Origin: an uncultured Bacilli bacterium
GTDB taxonomy: Bacteria > Bacillota_I > Bacilli_A > RF39 > UBA660
Reading direction: 5' to 3'
Assembly: GCA_934097105.1 (NCBI GenBank)
Contig: CAKONI010000007.1
Span: forward strand, 1 to 37,171
DNA length: 37,171 nucleotides
Shown here piece by piece: positions 8,540-15,650 of this stretch (positions are counted from its first letter, which is position 1; each line of letters begins with the position of its first letter). The notes under the pieces were generated by a model, which did not search any database, was not told the DNA's origin, and was given only the letters and a program-made list of their open reading frames with translations. The position numbers and the translations under genes are program-made.

Positions 8540-9268
8540 TCATTTTTTATTTTTTGGCATTTCATAGCCTTGTTTTAGGAGGGTTTCAATTATGTCTTCG
8601 AAGTAATAGTCTTTTTTAGGGAAGTGTAGTTTTCTTTGGTATCCGTTTATTTCTTTTTCTATTTCTTTGGGAAAGTTTAGAGTTTTTGGGTTTATGTAGT
8701 CGTTTAACTGGCTTTCGAATGTTTGATTTTTTAGGTAATAGAGCATTAATGAGATAATGCTTAGTTTGTCTTCTATTATGCTTAGGGTTTGTTTGGTTTC
8801 TAGTGTTAGGTAGTCTTCGTAGTATATGTTTTCTTTTGATATGTATTTTTCTATCATCATTGCTTCGAAATCTATTAGTTTTATGTTTCCTTTTTCATTT
8901 ATCATTATGTTGTTTGAGTGTAGGTCTGTGTGGTATATTTGTTTTTTGTGCATTTGTTTTATTATATTGGTTAGTCTTTGCATTAGTTTTAGGAGTTCTT
9001 CGGTGGTTAGGGTATTTAGTTTTTTTGAGTTTCCAAGTGTTTCGTATTCTTTTAGAAAGGGAAGAAGTATTGCTGTTTCGTCTTCGAATGTTTGTTTTTG
9101 GTTGGTTTTTAGTTCTTTTATTTTTAGTGGTTCGTTTATGAATGATAGTTTTTTTGATTTTAATTTTTCCCAGGCTGGTTTTTTTACTAGTGAGTATTTT
9201 ATTATATAGTTTTCATCTTTTATGAATATTTTTCTGTATAGTTCTCCATGAATTTTTAGGTTTTTCAT
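8540..9268 (-). CDS. Protein-kinase-fold phosphotransferase
   Basis: The 242-residue protein has the catalytic core of a small eukaryotic-like or lipopolysaccharide-type kinase. Its catalytic loop is HTDLHSNN (H113, D115, N120) and its metal-binding motif is IDFEA (D133), with E in place of the usual G. The N-terminal lobe is short: a possible ATP lysine is in YIIKYS (K24) and an acidic helix residue in FEDETAILLP. The fold is clear; the substrate is unknown and could be protein, a sugar or a small molecule. No signal peptide. It may be co-transcribed with two small helical proteins downstream. Confidence 0.8.
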   Translation of the reverse strand: MKNLKIHGELYRKIFIKDENYIIKYSLVKKPAWEKLKSKKLSFINEPLKIKELKTNQKQTFEDETAILLPFLKEYETLGNSKKLNTLTTEELLKLMQRLTNIIKQMHKKQIYHTDLHSNNIMINEKGNIKLIDFEAMMIEKYISKENIYYEDYLTLETKQTLSIIEDKLSIISLMLYYLKNQTFESQLNDYINPKTLNFPKEIEKEINGYQRKLHFPKKDYYFEDIIETLLKQGYEMPKNKK

Positions 9269-9323
9269 ATTATTTCTCCTTTTAGGTTTGTTATTTTAAC
9301 ATTTTTTTGCTAATTTTTCAAAT

Positions 9324-9349
9324 AAAAAGAGCAGTTTTGGTTACTGCTC
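9324..9349 (-). terminator. Terminator of clpB
   Basis: GAGCAGT-AACCAAA-ACTGCTC followed by T5 on the minus strand. The left arm contains the last codon and stop of clpB. Confidence 0.85.
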
Positions 9350-11434
9350 AATTATTAGGTTATCATCTTTTATATCGATTTTTATGTCTTTTCCTGGTAC
9401 TATTTTGTTTTCGATGATTAATTTTGCTAGTTTTGTTTCTAGTTTTCTATTTAATAGTCTTTTTAATGGTCTTGCTCCGAAGTATTCGTTGTAGCCGTTT
9501 TCTATGAAATAGTCTTTTGCGTTTTGAGTTAGATTTATTTTTAGATTTAGGTCTATTAATCTTTGATCTATTTCATTTATTATTTTGTCTAGTACTTCGT
9601 ATAATACTTCTTTTGTTAGCTTTTTGAAGACTACGATTTCGTCTATTCTGTTTATGAATTCTGGTTTAAAGTATTTGTTTAGTTCTGGTAAGACTTTTTC
9701 GTCGTTTCCTTCTAGGATGTATTCGCTTCCTACGTTTGATGTCATGATGATGATTGTGTTTTTAAAGTCTACTGTTCTTCCGTTTGAGTCTGTTAGTCTT
9801 CCGTCATCTAGTATTTGTAGTAATAGGTTTAGTACGTCGGGATGGGCTTTTTCTATTTCATCGAAAAGTACTATGCTGTAGGGATTTCTACGAACTGCTT
9901 CGGTTAGTTGACCACCTTCTTCATATCCAATGTAACCGGGTGCTGCGCCGATTAGTCTTGATACGGAGTATTTTTCCATATATTCGGACATGTCTATTCT
10001 TATTAGATGGTGTTCGTCGTCGAATAAGCAGTGGGCTAGACTTTTTGCGACTTCAGTTTTACCTACTCCAGTGGGTCCTAGAAAGATGAATGAGCCGATT
10101 GGTTTTTCTGGATCTTTTATTCCACTTCTTGATCTAATTATTGCATCACTTATTAGTTCTAGGGCTTCTTTTTGACCTTTTACTCTTTTTGCTAGGTTTT
10201 TTTCTAGGTTTATTACTTTTTCTTTTTCACCACTCATTAATTTTGTTACTGGAATGTTTGTCCATTTGCTTATGACATCTGCGATGTTTTCACTTGTTAC
10301 TGTGTCACTTAGAAGTCTATTTGTGGTTTCATTTTTTAGTGTTTCTAGTTCTTTTTCTAGTTTTGGAATAGTTCCATGTCTTAATCTTGCTGCAGTTTCT
10401 AAATCATAGGCGTTTTCTGCTTGTTCTAGTTTGAATCTATTTTGATCTAGTTCTTCTTTTTTTTCTTTTATTTTTTTGTTTAATTCTTTTTCTTTGTTCC
10501 AGTTATCTGATTGGATTTTTTCTTCTTGTTTTAGTTTTTCTAGCTCTTTTTCGATTGCTTCTTTTCTTTTTTTTGATAATTCGTCTTTTTCTTTTTTGAT
10601 TGCTTCTTTTTCTATTTCTAATTTCATTATTTTTCTTGTTAATTCATCTAGTTTTGTTGGGACACTGTCCATTTGTACTCTTATTGTTGCGCAGGCTTCG
10701 TCTACTAAATCTATGGCTTTGTCTGGAAGGTATCTGTCTGTTATGTATCTATTTGATAAGTTTGCTGCGGATATTAGGGCTTTGTCTTGGATTGTTACTC
10801 CGTGATGGATTTCGAATCTTTCTTTTAGTCCTCTTAGTATGGCAATGGTGTCTTCGACGGTTGGTTCGGATACAATTATTTTTTGGAATCTTCTTTCTAG
10901 GGCGCCATCTTTTTCTATATATTTTCTATATTCATTTAAAGTTGTTGCGCCGATTACATGAATTTCTCCGCGGGCTAACATTGGTTTTAGAATGTTTCCT
11001 GTGTCCATTGCGCCTTCTAGGGCACCGGTTCCTACGATTGTGTGGATTTCATCTATGAACATTATTATGTTTCCTTCTGATTTTTTTATTTCTTCAAGGA
11101 CTTTTTTTAGTCTTTCTTCAAATTCTCCACGATATTTTGCACCGGCAATTAGTGCGGCCATGTCTAGTTCCCAAATTGTTTTATCTTTTAGGGACGTTGG
11201 GACATCTCCTTTTATTATTCTTTGGGCTAGGCCTTCTACTATGGCTGTTTTACCTACTCCTGGTTCTCCGATTAGAACTGGATTGTTTTTTGTTTTTCTA
11301 GATAAAATACGGGTTATGCTTCTTATTTCGTCATCTCTTCCTATTACAGGATCTATTTTTCTTGCAGTTATATCGTTTGTAATATTTCTTCCGTATTTTT
11401 CTAGTACGTTTTCTTCTTCATTTTGATTATACAT
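9341..11434 (-). CDS. clpB: ClpB-type disaggregase lacking the N-terminal domain
   Basis: This 697-residue AAA+ chaperone rescues aggregated proteins with DnaK. It has nucleotide domain 1 (Walker A GEPGVGKTA at about 56-64, Walker B IIMFIDEIH), a ClpB-type coiled-coil middle domain including DLETAARLRHGTIPKLEKEL, and domain 2 (GPTGVGKTE, VLFDEIEKAHPD). The middle domain is what separates it from ClpC. Full ClpB is about 860 residues; the missing part is the whole N-terminal substrate domain, as in Mycoplasma ClpB. The ATG at 11434 follows SD GAGGGG; an upstream TTG frame extension reads through the promoter and is rejected. A CIRCE element controls it. Confidence 0.93.
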   Translation of the reverse strand: MYNQNEEENVLEKYGRNITNDITARKIDPVIGRDDEIRSITRILSRKTKNNPVLIGEPGVGKTAIVEGLAQRIIKGDVPTSLKDKTIWELDMAALIAGAKYRGEFEERLKKVLEEIKKSEGNIIMFIDEIHTIVGTGALEGAMDTGNILKPMLARGEIHVIGATTLNEYRKYIEKDGALERRFQKIIVSEPTVEDTIAILRGLKERFEIHHGVTIQDKALISAANLSNRYITDRYLPDKAIDLVDEACATIRVQMDSVPTKLDELTRKIMKLEIEKEAIKKEKDELSKKRKEAIEKELEKLKQEEKIQSDNWNKEKELNKKIKEKKEELDQNRFKLEQAENAYDLETAARLRHGTIPKLEKELETLKNETTNRLLSDTVTSENIADVISKWTNIPVTKLMSGEKEKVINLEKNLAKRVKGQKEALELISDAIIRSRSGIKDPEKPIGSFIFLGPTGVGKTEVAKSLAHCLFDDEHHLIRIDMSEYMEKYSVSRLIGAAPGYIGYEEGGQLTEAVRRNPYSIVLFDEIEKAHPDVLNLLLQILDDGRLTDSNGRTVDFKNTIIIMTSNVGSEYILEGNDEKVLPELNKYFKPEFINRIDEIVVFKKLTKEVLYEVLDKIINEIDQRLIDLNLKINLTQNAKDYFIENGYNEYFGARPLKRLLNRKLETKLAKLIIENKIVPGKDIKIDIKDDNLIIEQ

Positions 11435-11453
11435 ATTATCACCCCTCGATATA

Positions 11454-11482
11454 ATTATATTATATATTTTAGCACTTGTCAA
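11454..11482 (-). promoter_or_regulatory. Promoter of clpB
   Basis: Minus strand TTGACA (11482-11477), 17-base spacer, TATAAT (11459-11454): consensus sigma-A. The start point would lie near 11447, leaving a leader of only about 13 bases that is nearly all SD. The -35 box lies inside the CIRCE element. Confidence 0.85.
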
Positions 11483-11495
11483 CTGTAAGTGCTAA
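11469..11495. promoter_or_regulatory. CIRCE operator (HrcA binding site)
   Basis: A perfect inverted repeat TTAGCACTT-N9-AAGTGCTAA. The known CIRCE consensus is TTAGCACTC-N9-GAGTGCTAA, so each arm differs at one symmetric position. It overlaps the -35 box of clpB, so HrcA would block polymerase until heat shock. hrcA itself is not in the window. Confidence 0.93.
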
Positions 11496-11502
11496 TTTTT
11501 TT

Positions 11503-11537
11503 AAAAAAAGTAAGTAAGAATTCATTTATTCTTACTT
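11503..11537 (-). terminator. Terminator of the YjcZ-like gene
   Basis: A 10-base stem AAGTAAGAAT/ATTCTTACTT with a 6-base loop, then ACTTTTTTT on the minus strand, just upstream of the CIRCE element. Confidence 0.8.
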
Positions 11538-11544
11538 CGCGTTT

Positions 11545-11715
11545 TTAGTAACATCCTTTGTGGCTAGGGCAAGGTCTGTTTGAACCATTGTTATTCCAGA
11601 ATAGAACGAAGAAAATTATTAAGACTACTATTATTATCCATGCCCAGTTGTTTCCATAGCCATAGTTTGGATAGTAGTATCCATAATTTGGATAATTGTA
11701 TCCATATCCGTACAT
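11545..11715 (-). CDS. YjcZ-like Tyr/Gly-rich small membrane peptide (56 aa)
   Basis: This 56-residue ORF was read by hand. The N-terminal 22 residues are almost only Y, G, N and P (MYGYGYNYPNYGYYYPNYGY), then a membrane helix WAWIIIVVLIIFFVLFW (about 24-40), then a tail with two cysteines (CPSHKGCY). The layout resembles the YjcZ family of short sporulation-associated peptides in Bacilli, which have a G/Y-rich start and one helix; I infer the family from composition only. SD GGGAGGAAT is strong and a terminator follows, so it is likely real. Confidence 0.78.
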   Translation of the reverse strand: MYGYGYNYPNYGYYYPNYGYGNNWAWIIIVVLIIFFVLFWNNNGSNRPCPSHKGCY

Positions 11716-11854
11716 AGTATTCCTCCCTTCATTATATTATATAGATAATTTGATCAGTTGCATATAATGGGTACCTATTTATTTTGTTAGTTATTTGTTA
11801 TTATTTGATTTTTATTGTTGATTTTTAGTAATTTAAAAATTTGGCATAATAAAA

Positions 11855-11871
11855 CCCTTGATGTTCAAGGG
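11855..11871. terminator. Hairpin, possible bidirectional terminator
   Basis: CCCTTGA-TGT-TCAAGGG, a perfect 7-base stem with a 3-base loop. T-rich tracts lie on both sides (TTTTTTTATT on plus, TTTTATTA on minus). Confidence 0.55.
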
Positions 11872-11915
11872 ATAATTTTTTTATTGGTGGAGAATCGCAG
11901 TAATTTTGGGAGCAA

Positions 11916-11943
11916 TAAAAAAAGAAACCCTTACATAGTAAGG
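11916..11943 (-). terminator. Terminator of tRNA-Ala
   Basis: Minus strand CCTTAC-TAT-GTAAGG then GTTTCTTTTTTT, 17 bases after the encoded CCA of the tRNA. Confidence 0.75.
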
Positions 11944-11959
11944 ATTTTATAATCAATAT

Positions 11960-12036
11960 TGGTGGAGAATAAGGGATTCGAACCCTTGGCCTCCTGCGTG
12001 CAAGGCAGGCGCTCTAGCCAGCTGAGCTAATTCCCC
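11960..12036 (-). tRNA. tRNA-Ala (anticodon TGC)
   Basis: The 77-base minus-strand sequence starts GGGGAAT and ends ATTCTCCACCA, so the acceptor stem pairs with one G-U and the CCA end is encoded. D arm TAGCTCAGCTGG, anticodon stem CCTGC/GCAGG around loop CTTGCAC (anticodon TGC), and T arm GGGTTCGAATCCC are all canonical. It has its own promoter and terminator, so it is a single-gene unit. Confidence 0.97.
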
Positions 12037-12064
12037 AAGTAAGTGCTTTTTTAATGCACTTTTA

Positions 12065-12092
12065 ATTATACTTGATTTTTTTGTTTTGTCAA
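12065..12092 (-). promoter_or_regulatory. Promoter of tRNA-Ala
   Basis: Minus strand TTGACA (12092-12087), 16-base spacer, TATAAT (12070-12065), about 28 bases before the mature tRNA. A small hairpin AGTGC/GCACT lies in the leader. Confidence 0.8.
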
Positions 12093-12109
12093 GTAAGTTT
12101 TTCAAATTA

Positions 12110-12358
12110 TTAGAAATTATCTATATTAATTTTTATTGTTTTGTTGTCTTTTAAGTAACTACTTGCTTGAACTATTGTTCTTATTGAATTAATAACTTTT
12201 CCACTTTTTCCAATTACTCTAGGCATGTCATTTTCTGAAATCATTACTTCTATTAACATTTCTTTGTCGTTTTCGGTTTCGAATTCTTTTACTACAACTA
12301 CGTCTTTGTCTTCTACAAGTGATAAAATAATTTCTTCAGTTAGCTTTATTAGTTCCAT
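12110..12358 (-). CDS. khpA: KH-domain RNA-binding protein KhpA
   Basis: The 82-residue protein is a single KH domain with the RNA-binding GxxG loop in VIGKSGKVINSIRTIV (GKSG at about 53-56). KhpA works with KhpB as a small RNA-binding pair affecting cell division and RNA stability in Gram-positives. The gene sits right after rpsP, the conserved order in Bacilli, and its ATG overlaps the rpsP stop as TAATG. Length is normal. It is cytoplasmic. Confidence 0.93.
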   Translation of the reverse strand: MELIKLTEEIILSLVEDKDVVVVKEFETENDKEMLIEVMISENDMPRVIGKSGKVINSIRTIVQASSYLKDNKTIKINIDNF

Positions 12359-12630
12359 TATTTTCCTTGTTTTTCTTCATGAAATTTTTTCATGATTCCG
12401 GCTTTACTTAATAAGTCTCTTGCTGTGTCTGTAGTTATTGCACCATTTCTTAACCATTTTAGAGCAACTTCTTCATTTATTTTTATTTCTGCTGGGTCAG
12501 TTATTGGGTTGTAGTGTCCAATTAATTCAAGATATTTTCCATCTCTTGGAGATCTAGAATCTGTTGCTACTATACGATAACTTGGTCTTTTCTTTGATCC
12601 CATTCTTGTTAATCTAATTTTTACTGCCAT
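12358..12630 (-). CDS. rpsP: 30S ribosomal protein S16
   Basis: The 90-residue protein starts MAVKIRLTRMGSKKRPSYRIV, the hallmark start of S16, followed by RDGKYLELIGHYNP and the conserved WLRNGA(I)TTDT segment. S16 helps assemble the 30S subunit. The SD GAAAGGAGAG is strong, and a consensus promoter lies just upstream. It forms a two-gene unit with khpA. The usual downstream partners rimM and trmD are missing here; a tRNA gene follows instead. Confidence 0.97.
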   Translation of the reverse strand: MAVKIRLTRMGSKKRPSYRIVATDSRSPRDGKYLELIGHYNPITDPAEIKINEEVALKWLRNGAITTDTARDLLSKAGIMKKFHEEKQGK

Positions 12631-12658
12631 GTTTTTTCTCTCCTTTCAATATGTTTGT

Positions 12659-12687
12659 ATTATATAGTATAATTTTATGTTTGTCAA
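12659..12687 (-). promoter_or_regulatory. Promoter of rpsP-khpA
   Basis: Minus strand TTGACA (12687-12682), 17-base spacer, TATAAT (12664-12659): full consensus. The -35 box forms part of an inverted repeat TGTCAAC-N7-GTTGACA at 12682-12702. Confidence 0.88.
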
Positions 12688-12692
12688 CCTTT

Positions 12693-13409
12693 TTAGTTGA
12701 CATTTGTTTTTTTACTGTTTCCTGTTTTATAATCTATTGTTATTCCGTCTTGAACATTATATACAAATACGTTGAAATTTATTCCTTTTCCATCATCTTC
12801 GACTGATAGGGCTTCTATTTGTACGCCGTTTGCTAGAAGGTTGTTTCCTTCGAAAATTGGTGTTACTCTGTATAAAACGTGATTATTTGTTTCTTTTACG
12901 TAGTTTGCTACTTTGTTTTCAAATTCGAGCATTCCTTTTGTATTCATTTGTCTTGTGCAGGTTATAAGATTTTTTTCGTTTGCATTTTCTCCAGTTAGTT
13001 GATAACCGATTAGGTGACACCTGTTGTATAAATATTTTCCATCGACGATGTCATATTTTATTGTGTGCCATCCGGATGGTTTTATCATTCCTATTCGTCC
13101 TCTTTTTTCTGTTGGCATTGTTTTTTGACTTACGTTTGCATAGGCTGTTTGACATCTATTTAGATGGTCTAGATCACTATATTTTTCGAAACTTTTTTGT
13201 GTTTTTTCTTCTTCTTTAAAAGTTGGTTTGTTGTTATTTATTGTTACGTATGATTTTCCATTGTATTTGGGTACTTCTTGTATAGTATAGGTTTCTTCTT
13301 TTGTTAGATTTAGGTATGTTAATAAGTCTTTTCCATCTGTGAATGATGTTAGGATTAGTATTATTATTGCTATTATTATGATTATTGCTTTTTTTTGATT
13401 TTTTTTCAT
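12693..13409 (-). CDS. Membrane-anchored DNA/RNA non-specific endonuclease (EndA-like)
   Basis: This 238-residue protein has a basic N-terminus and one helix (about 8-24), which is either a signal anchor or an uncleaved signal, so the nuclease faces outward. The beta-beta-alpha metal core is seen in KYLYNRCHLIGYQL (the catalytic His; family form DRGH) and NLITCTRQMN, whose Asn binds the metal. It resembles streptococcal DNA-entry nucleases and secreted DNases. It could feed on extracellular DNA or aid uptake; no competence genes are nearby. The family form DRGH is NRCH here, an acceptable variant. SD AAAAGGAG precedes the ATG. Confidence 0.85.
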   Translation of the reverse strand: MKKNQKKAIIIIIAIIILILTSFTDGKDLLTYLNLTKEETYTIQEVPKYNGKSYVTINNNKPTFKEEEKTQKSFEKYSDLDHLNRCQTAYANVSQKTMPTEKRGRIGMIKPSGWHTIKYDIVDGKYLYNRCHLIGYQLTGENANEKNLITCTRQMNTKGMLEFENKVANYVKETNNHVLYRVTPIFEGNNLLANGVQIEALSVEDDGKGINFNVFVYNVQDGITIDYKTGNSKKTNVN

Positions 13410-13428
13410 GTTTTTACTCCTTTTGTTA

Positions 13429-13457
13429 ATTATAACTTATGGCATGAAAAAAGTCTA
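13429..13457 (-). promoter_or_regulatory. Promoter of the endonuclease gene, overlapping the cotE terminator
   Basis: Minus strand TAGACT (13457-13452), 17-base spacer, TATAAT (13434-13429). The weak -35 lies in the right arm of the cotE terminator. Confidence 0.55.
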
Positions 13458-13475
13458 TAACCAGATTTATAGACT
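13446..13475 (-). terminator. Terminator of cotE
   Basis: A 9-base stem AGTCTATAA/TTATAGACT with a 6-base loop, then T6C on the minus strand, overlapping the cotE stop. Confidence 0.82.
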
Positions 13476-14019
13476 ATTTCTTTTCGTTTATAAAGTTTTC
13501 ATTTATATTTTCTGTTATGTCTTCCATTACTTTGTTTTCTTCATTTTCGTCTAGGATTTCATCCCAATCGTCTTCGTTTTCGTCTACTACTATTCTTACT
13601 TTTGCGTCTCCGACTATTTCTATTCCTAATTCTTTTTCTATGTCGTATTCTATTACTCCATCTTTTATTTCTACTTTTGTGCAACTTGGTCCGCTTAGAC
13701 TTCTTACTATGATTTCACTATTTGTATCTATGTTGCTTTCTCTTTTTCTTGCTACGTTTAATAGTTCATCATAAGTTATTGTTTGTTTGGATACTAAAGT
13801 TTTAGTGTCTTTATCGTATGAGTACCAAATGTTTACGTCACTGCTTCCTTTTATCCTTATTTTTTCACCTTCTGGATATCCTTGGAATTTATGATTTATT
13901 ACCCAGCATCCTAGTATTGTTGTAGGAACTTCTTCTGGTTTTAAAGAATAGTGATTTGTAAATTGTTTTTTACCTTTTCCTAAAACTGTTTTAGTAACGA
14001 TTTCTCTATAACTTGCCAC
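13474..14019 (-). CDS. cotE: Outer spore coat morphogenetic protein CotE
   Basis: This 181-residue protein matches CotE, which directs assembly of the outer spore coat. Conserved pieces are YREIVTKTVLGKGKK at the start, PTTILGCWVINHKFQG, DVNIWYSYDKDTKTLV, and an acidic tail (ENEDDWDEILDENEEN). The start is the GTG at 14019, after SD GAGGGGTGAT. A TTG five codons upstream lies within the SD and would add a non-homologous stretch. It follows miaB, close to the order miaB-ymcA-cotE of Bacillus, but ymcA is absent. Its presence argues that the organism makes, or recently made, endospores. Confidence 0.93.
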   Translation of the reverse strand: MASYREIVTKTVLGKGKKQFTNHYSLKPEEVPTTILGCWVINHKFQGYPEGEKIRIKGSSDVNIWYSYDKDTKTLVSKQTITYDELLNVARKRESNIDTNSEIIVRSLSGPSCTKVEIKDGVIEYDIEKELGIEIVGDAKVRIVVDENEDDWDEILDENEENKVMEDITENINENFINEKK

Positions 14020-14067
14020 TTTATCACCCCTCAATTTAATTTATGCTTCTTTTGGGGTTTTGTTGAC

Positions 14068-15477
14068 TTATTTTATATATTCTCCGTTTAAACTCCATGT
14101 TTTTGCTTCATTTATTTTTACTTTTACTATTTTTCCGATTGTTTCTTTTGGGCCTTTTACGTTTACTAATTTGTTTGTTTCTGTATAGCCCATTAGGCTT
14201 CCTTTTTCGTTTTCTCCTTCGATTAAGACTTTTACTGTTTTGTTTTCTAGTTTTTTGTTGTTTTCTAGGGCATATTTGTTTACAAGTTCATTTAGTTTGT
14301 ATAGTCTTTGTTCTTTTTCTTCTTTTGATATATTATCTTCCATTTTTTCTGCTGGGGTGCCCACTCTTGGAGAGAATATGAATGTATATGCTAAATCATA
14401 TTTGCATTTGTTTACTAAGTCTAGGGTGTCTTCGAATTCTTCTTTTGTTTCGTTTGGGAATCCTACGATTATGTCTGTTGAAATGGATACGTTTTTGATT
14501 TTTTGTTTTAGTTTGTTAAATAGTGTTAGGTATTCTTCTTTTGTGTATCTTCTTCCCATTTTTTTTAGTACTTCTGTGTTGCCTGATTGTACTGGAAGAT
14601 GGATACTGGGCATGATGTTTTCATATTTTGCTATTACTTCTATCATTTCGTCTGTGAAGTCCCATGGGTGTGAAGTCATAAATCTTACTCTTGGGATGTT
14701 TGTTTGGGCGATTTCTTCTAGAAGGTTTGCCATTGTGCAGTCTTTTTCTAGGTCTTTTCCGTAGGCGTTTACGTTTTGACCTAGTAGCGTTACTTCTTGG
14801 TAACCTTGTTTTATTAAATCTTTTACTTCTTTTACTATATCTTCTTTGTCTCTGCTTCTTTGTTTGCCTCTTGTGTAAGGAACGATGCAGTAGGTGCAGA
14901 ATTTATCACAGCCATACATTATGTTTACGTAGGCTTTATATTTGTTTTGTCTTTCTACTGGTAGGTCTTCGATTATTTCTCCTTCGATACTTGGGGCTTC
15001 GATTTTTAGTTTTTTTTCTTGGAATGAATTTATTACTATGTCTCCTAGTTTATGGATGTTATGAGTACCTAGGACGAAGTCCATCCATTTGTATTTTTGT
15101 TTTATTTCATTTGCTACGGATTCTTCTTGGGACATGCATCCTGTGATTCCAACGACGATGTTTTTTTTCTTTTCTTTTAAGTGTTTTATTCTGCCTAGCA
15201 TTCCGAATACTTTATTGTGGGCGTTTTCTCTTATGGAACAGGTGTTTAGCATTAAAAGATCTGCTTTTTCGAAGTTTTCTTCTTCTTGCATTCCTAACTC
15301 TTTTAAGATTGCTTTCATGTTTTCGCTGTCGTGTTCGTTCATTTGGCAGCCATAAGTTTTTAAATAGAATGTTTTTCCTTTTAAGATATCTTTGTTTTCT
15401 TTTGAGTTTTCATATTTTTTTGTTATTACTTTATTTTTTGTTCTTTTTTTTGCTTCTTTTAAGTTTGGCATGTTCAT
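14068..15477 (-). CDS. miaB: tRNA-2-methylthio-N6-dimethylallyladenosine synthase MiaB
   Basis: This 469-residue radical-SAM methylthiotransferase adds a methylthio group to i6A37 in tRNAs reading U-starting codons. The N-terminal cluster domain has TYGCQMNEHDSEN (first Cys about 44) with NTCS and GCM cysteines. The radical-SAM motif is CDKFCTYC, with the following VPYTRGKQRSR, and a TRAM domain lies at the C-terminus. The ATG at 15477 lies 8 bases after AGGAG; two earlier in-frame candidates overlap or crowd that SD. A sigma-A promoter is just upstream and cotE follows. Confidence 0.96.
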   Translation of the reverse strand: MNMPNLKEAKKRTKNKVITKKYENSKENKDILKGKTFYLKTYGCQMNEHDSENMKAILKELGMQEEENFEKADLLMLNTCSIRENAHNKVFGMLGRIKHLKEKKKNIVVGITGCMSQEESVANEIKQKYKWMDFVLGTHNIHKLGDIVINSFQEKKLKIEAPSIEGEIIEDLPVERQNKYKAYVNIMYGCDKFCTYCIVPYTRGKQRSRDKEDIVKEVKDLIKQGYQEVTLLGQNVNAYGKDLEKDCTMANLLEEIAQTNIPRVRFMTSHPWDFTDEMIEVIAKYENIMPSIHLPVQSGNTEVLKKMGRRYTKEEYLTLFNKLKQKIKNVSISTDIIVGFPNETKEEFEDTLDLVNKCKYDLAYTFIFSPRVGTPAEKMEDNISKEEKEQRLYKLNELVNKYALENNKKLENKTVKVLIEGENEKGSLMGYTETNKLVNVKGPKETIGKIVKVKINEAKTWSLNGEYIK

Positions 15478-15498
15478 ATACATCACTCCTAGATATTG

Positions 15499-15527
15499 AT
15501 TATAAATTAAAAAGACAAATTAATCAA
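15499..15527 (-). promoter_or_regulatory. Promoter of miaB
   Basis: Minus strand TTGATT (15527-15522), 17-base spacer, TATAAT (15504-15499), about 22 bases before the miaB start. Confidence 0.65.
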
Positions 15528-15650
15528 TAATTTATCCTTTTATCTTTATTTTTGATACAATATTTCTTTGTTTTTATTTATTTCCGCGTTTTATTAATGC
15601 TATGCACTTATTACTAAAATTGTTAGTTCTATGAAATAATTGTTATCATT

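Larger units (their letters stand above)
11716..11959. other. Intergenic region with two hairpins and a tRNA-end repeat
   Basis: No ORF of interest. It holds two terminator-like hairpins (11855-11871 and 11928-11943) and a 13-base copy (TATTGGTGGAGAAT at 11882-11894) of the 3' end of the adjacent tRNA-Ala. An AT-rich segment at 11716-11850 shows nothing further that I can support. Confidence 0.5.

Noticed and set aside
11435..11482. TTG-initiated 16-codon N-terminal extension of clpB
   Set aside because: It would place coding sequence in the promoter -10 box and part of the CIRCE element; the ATG at 11434 has a strong SD.
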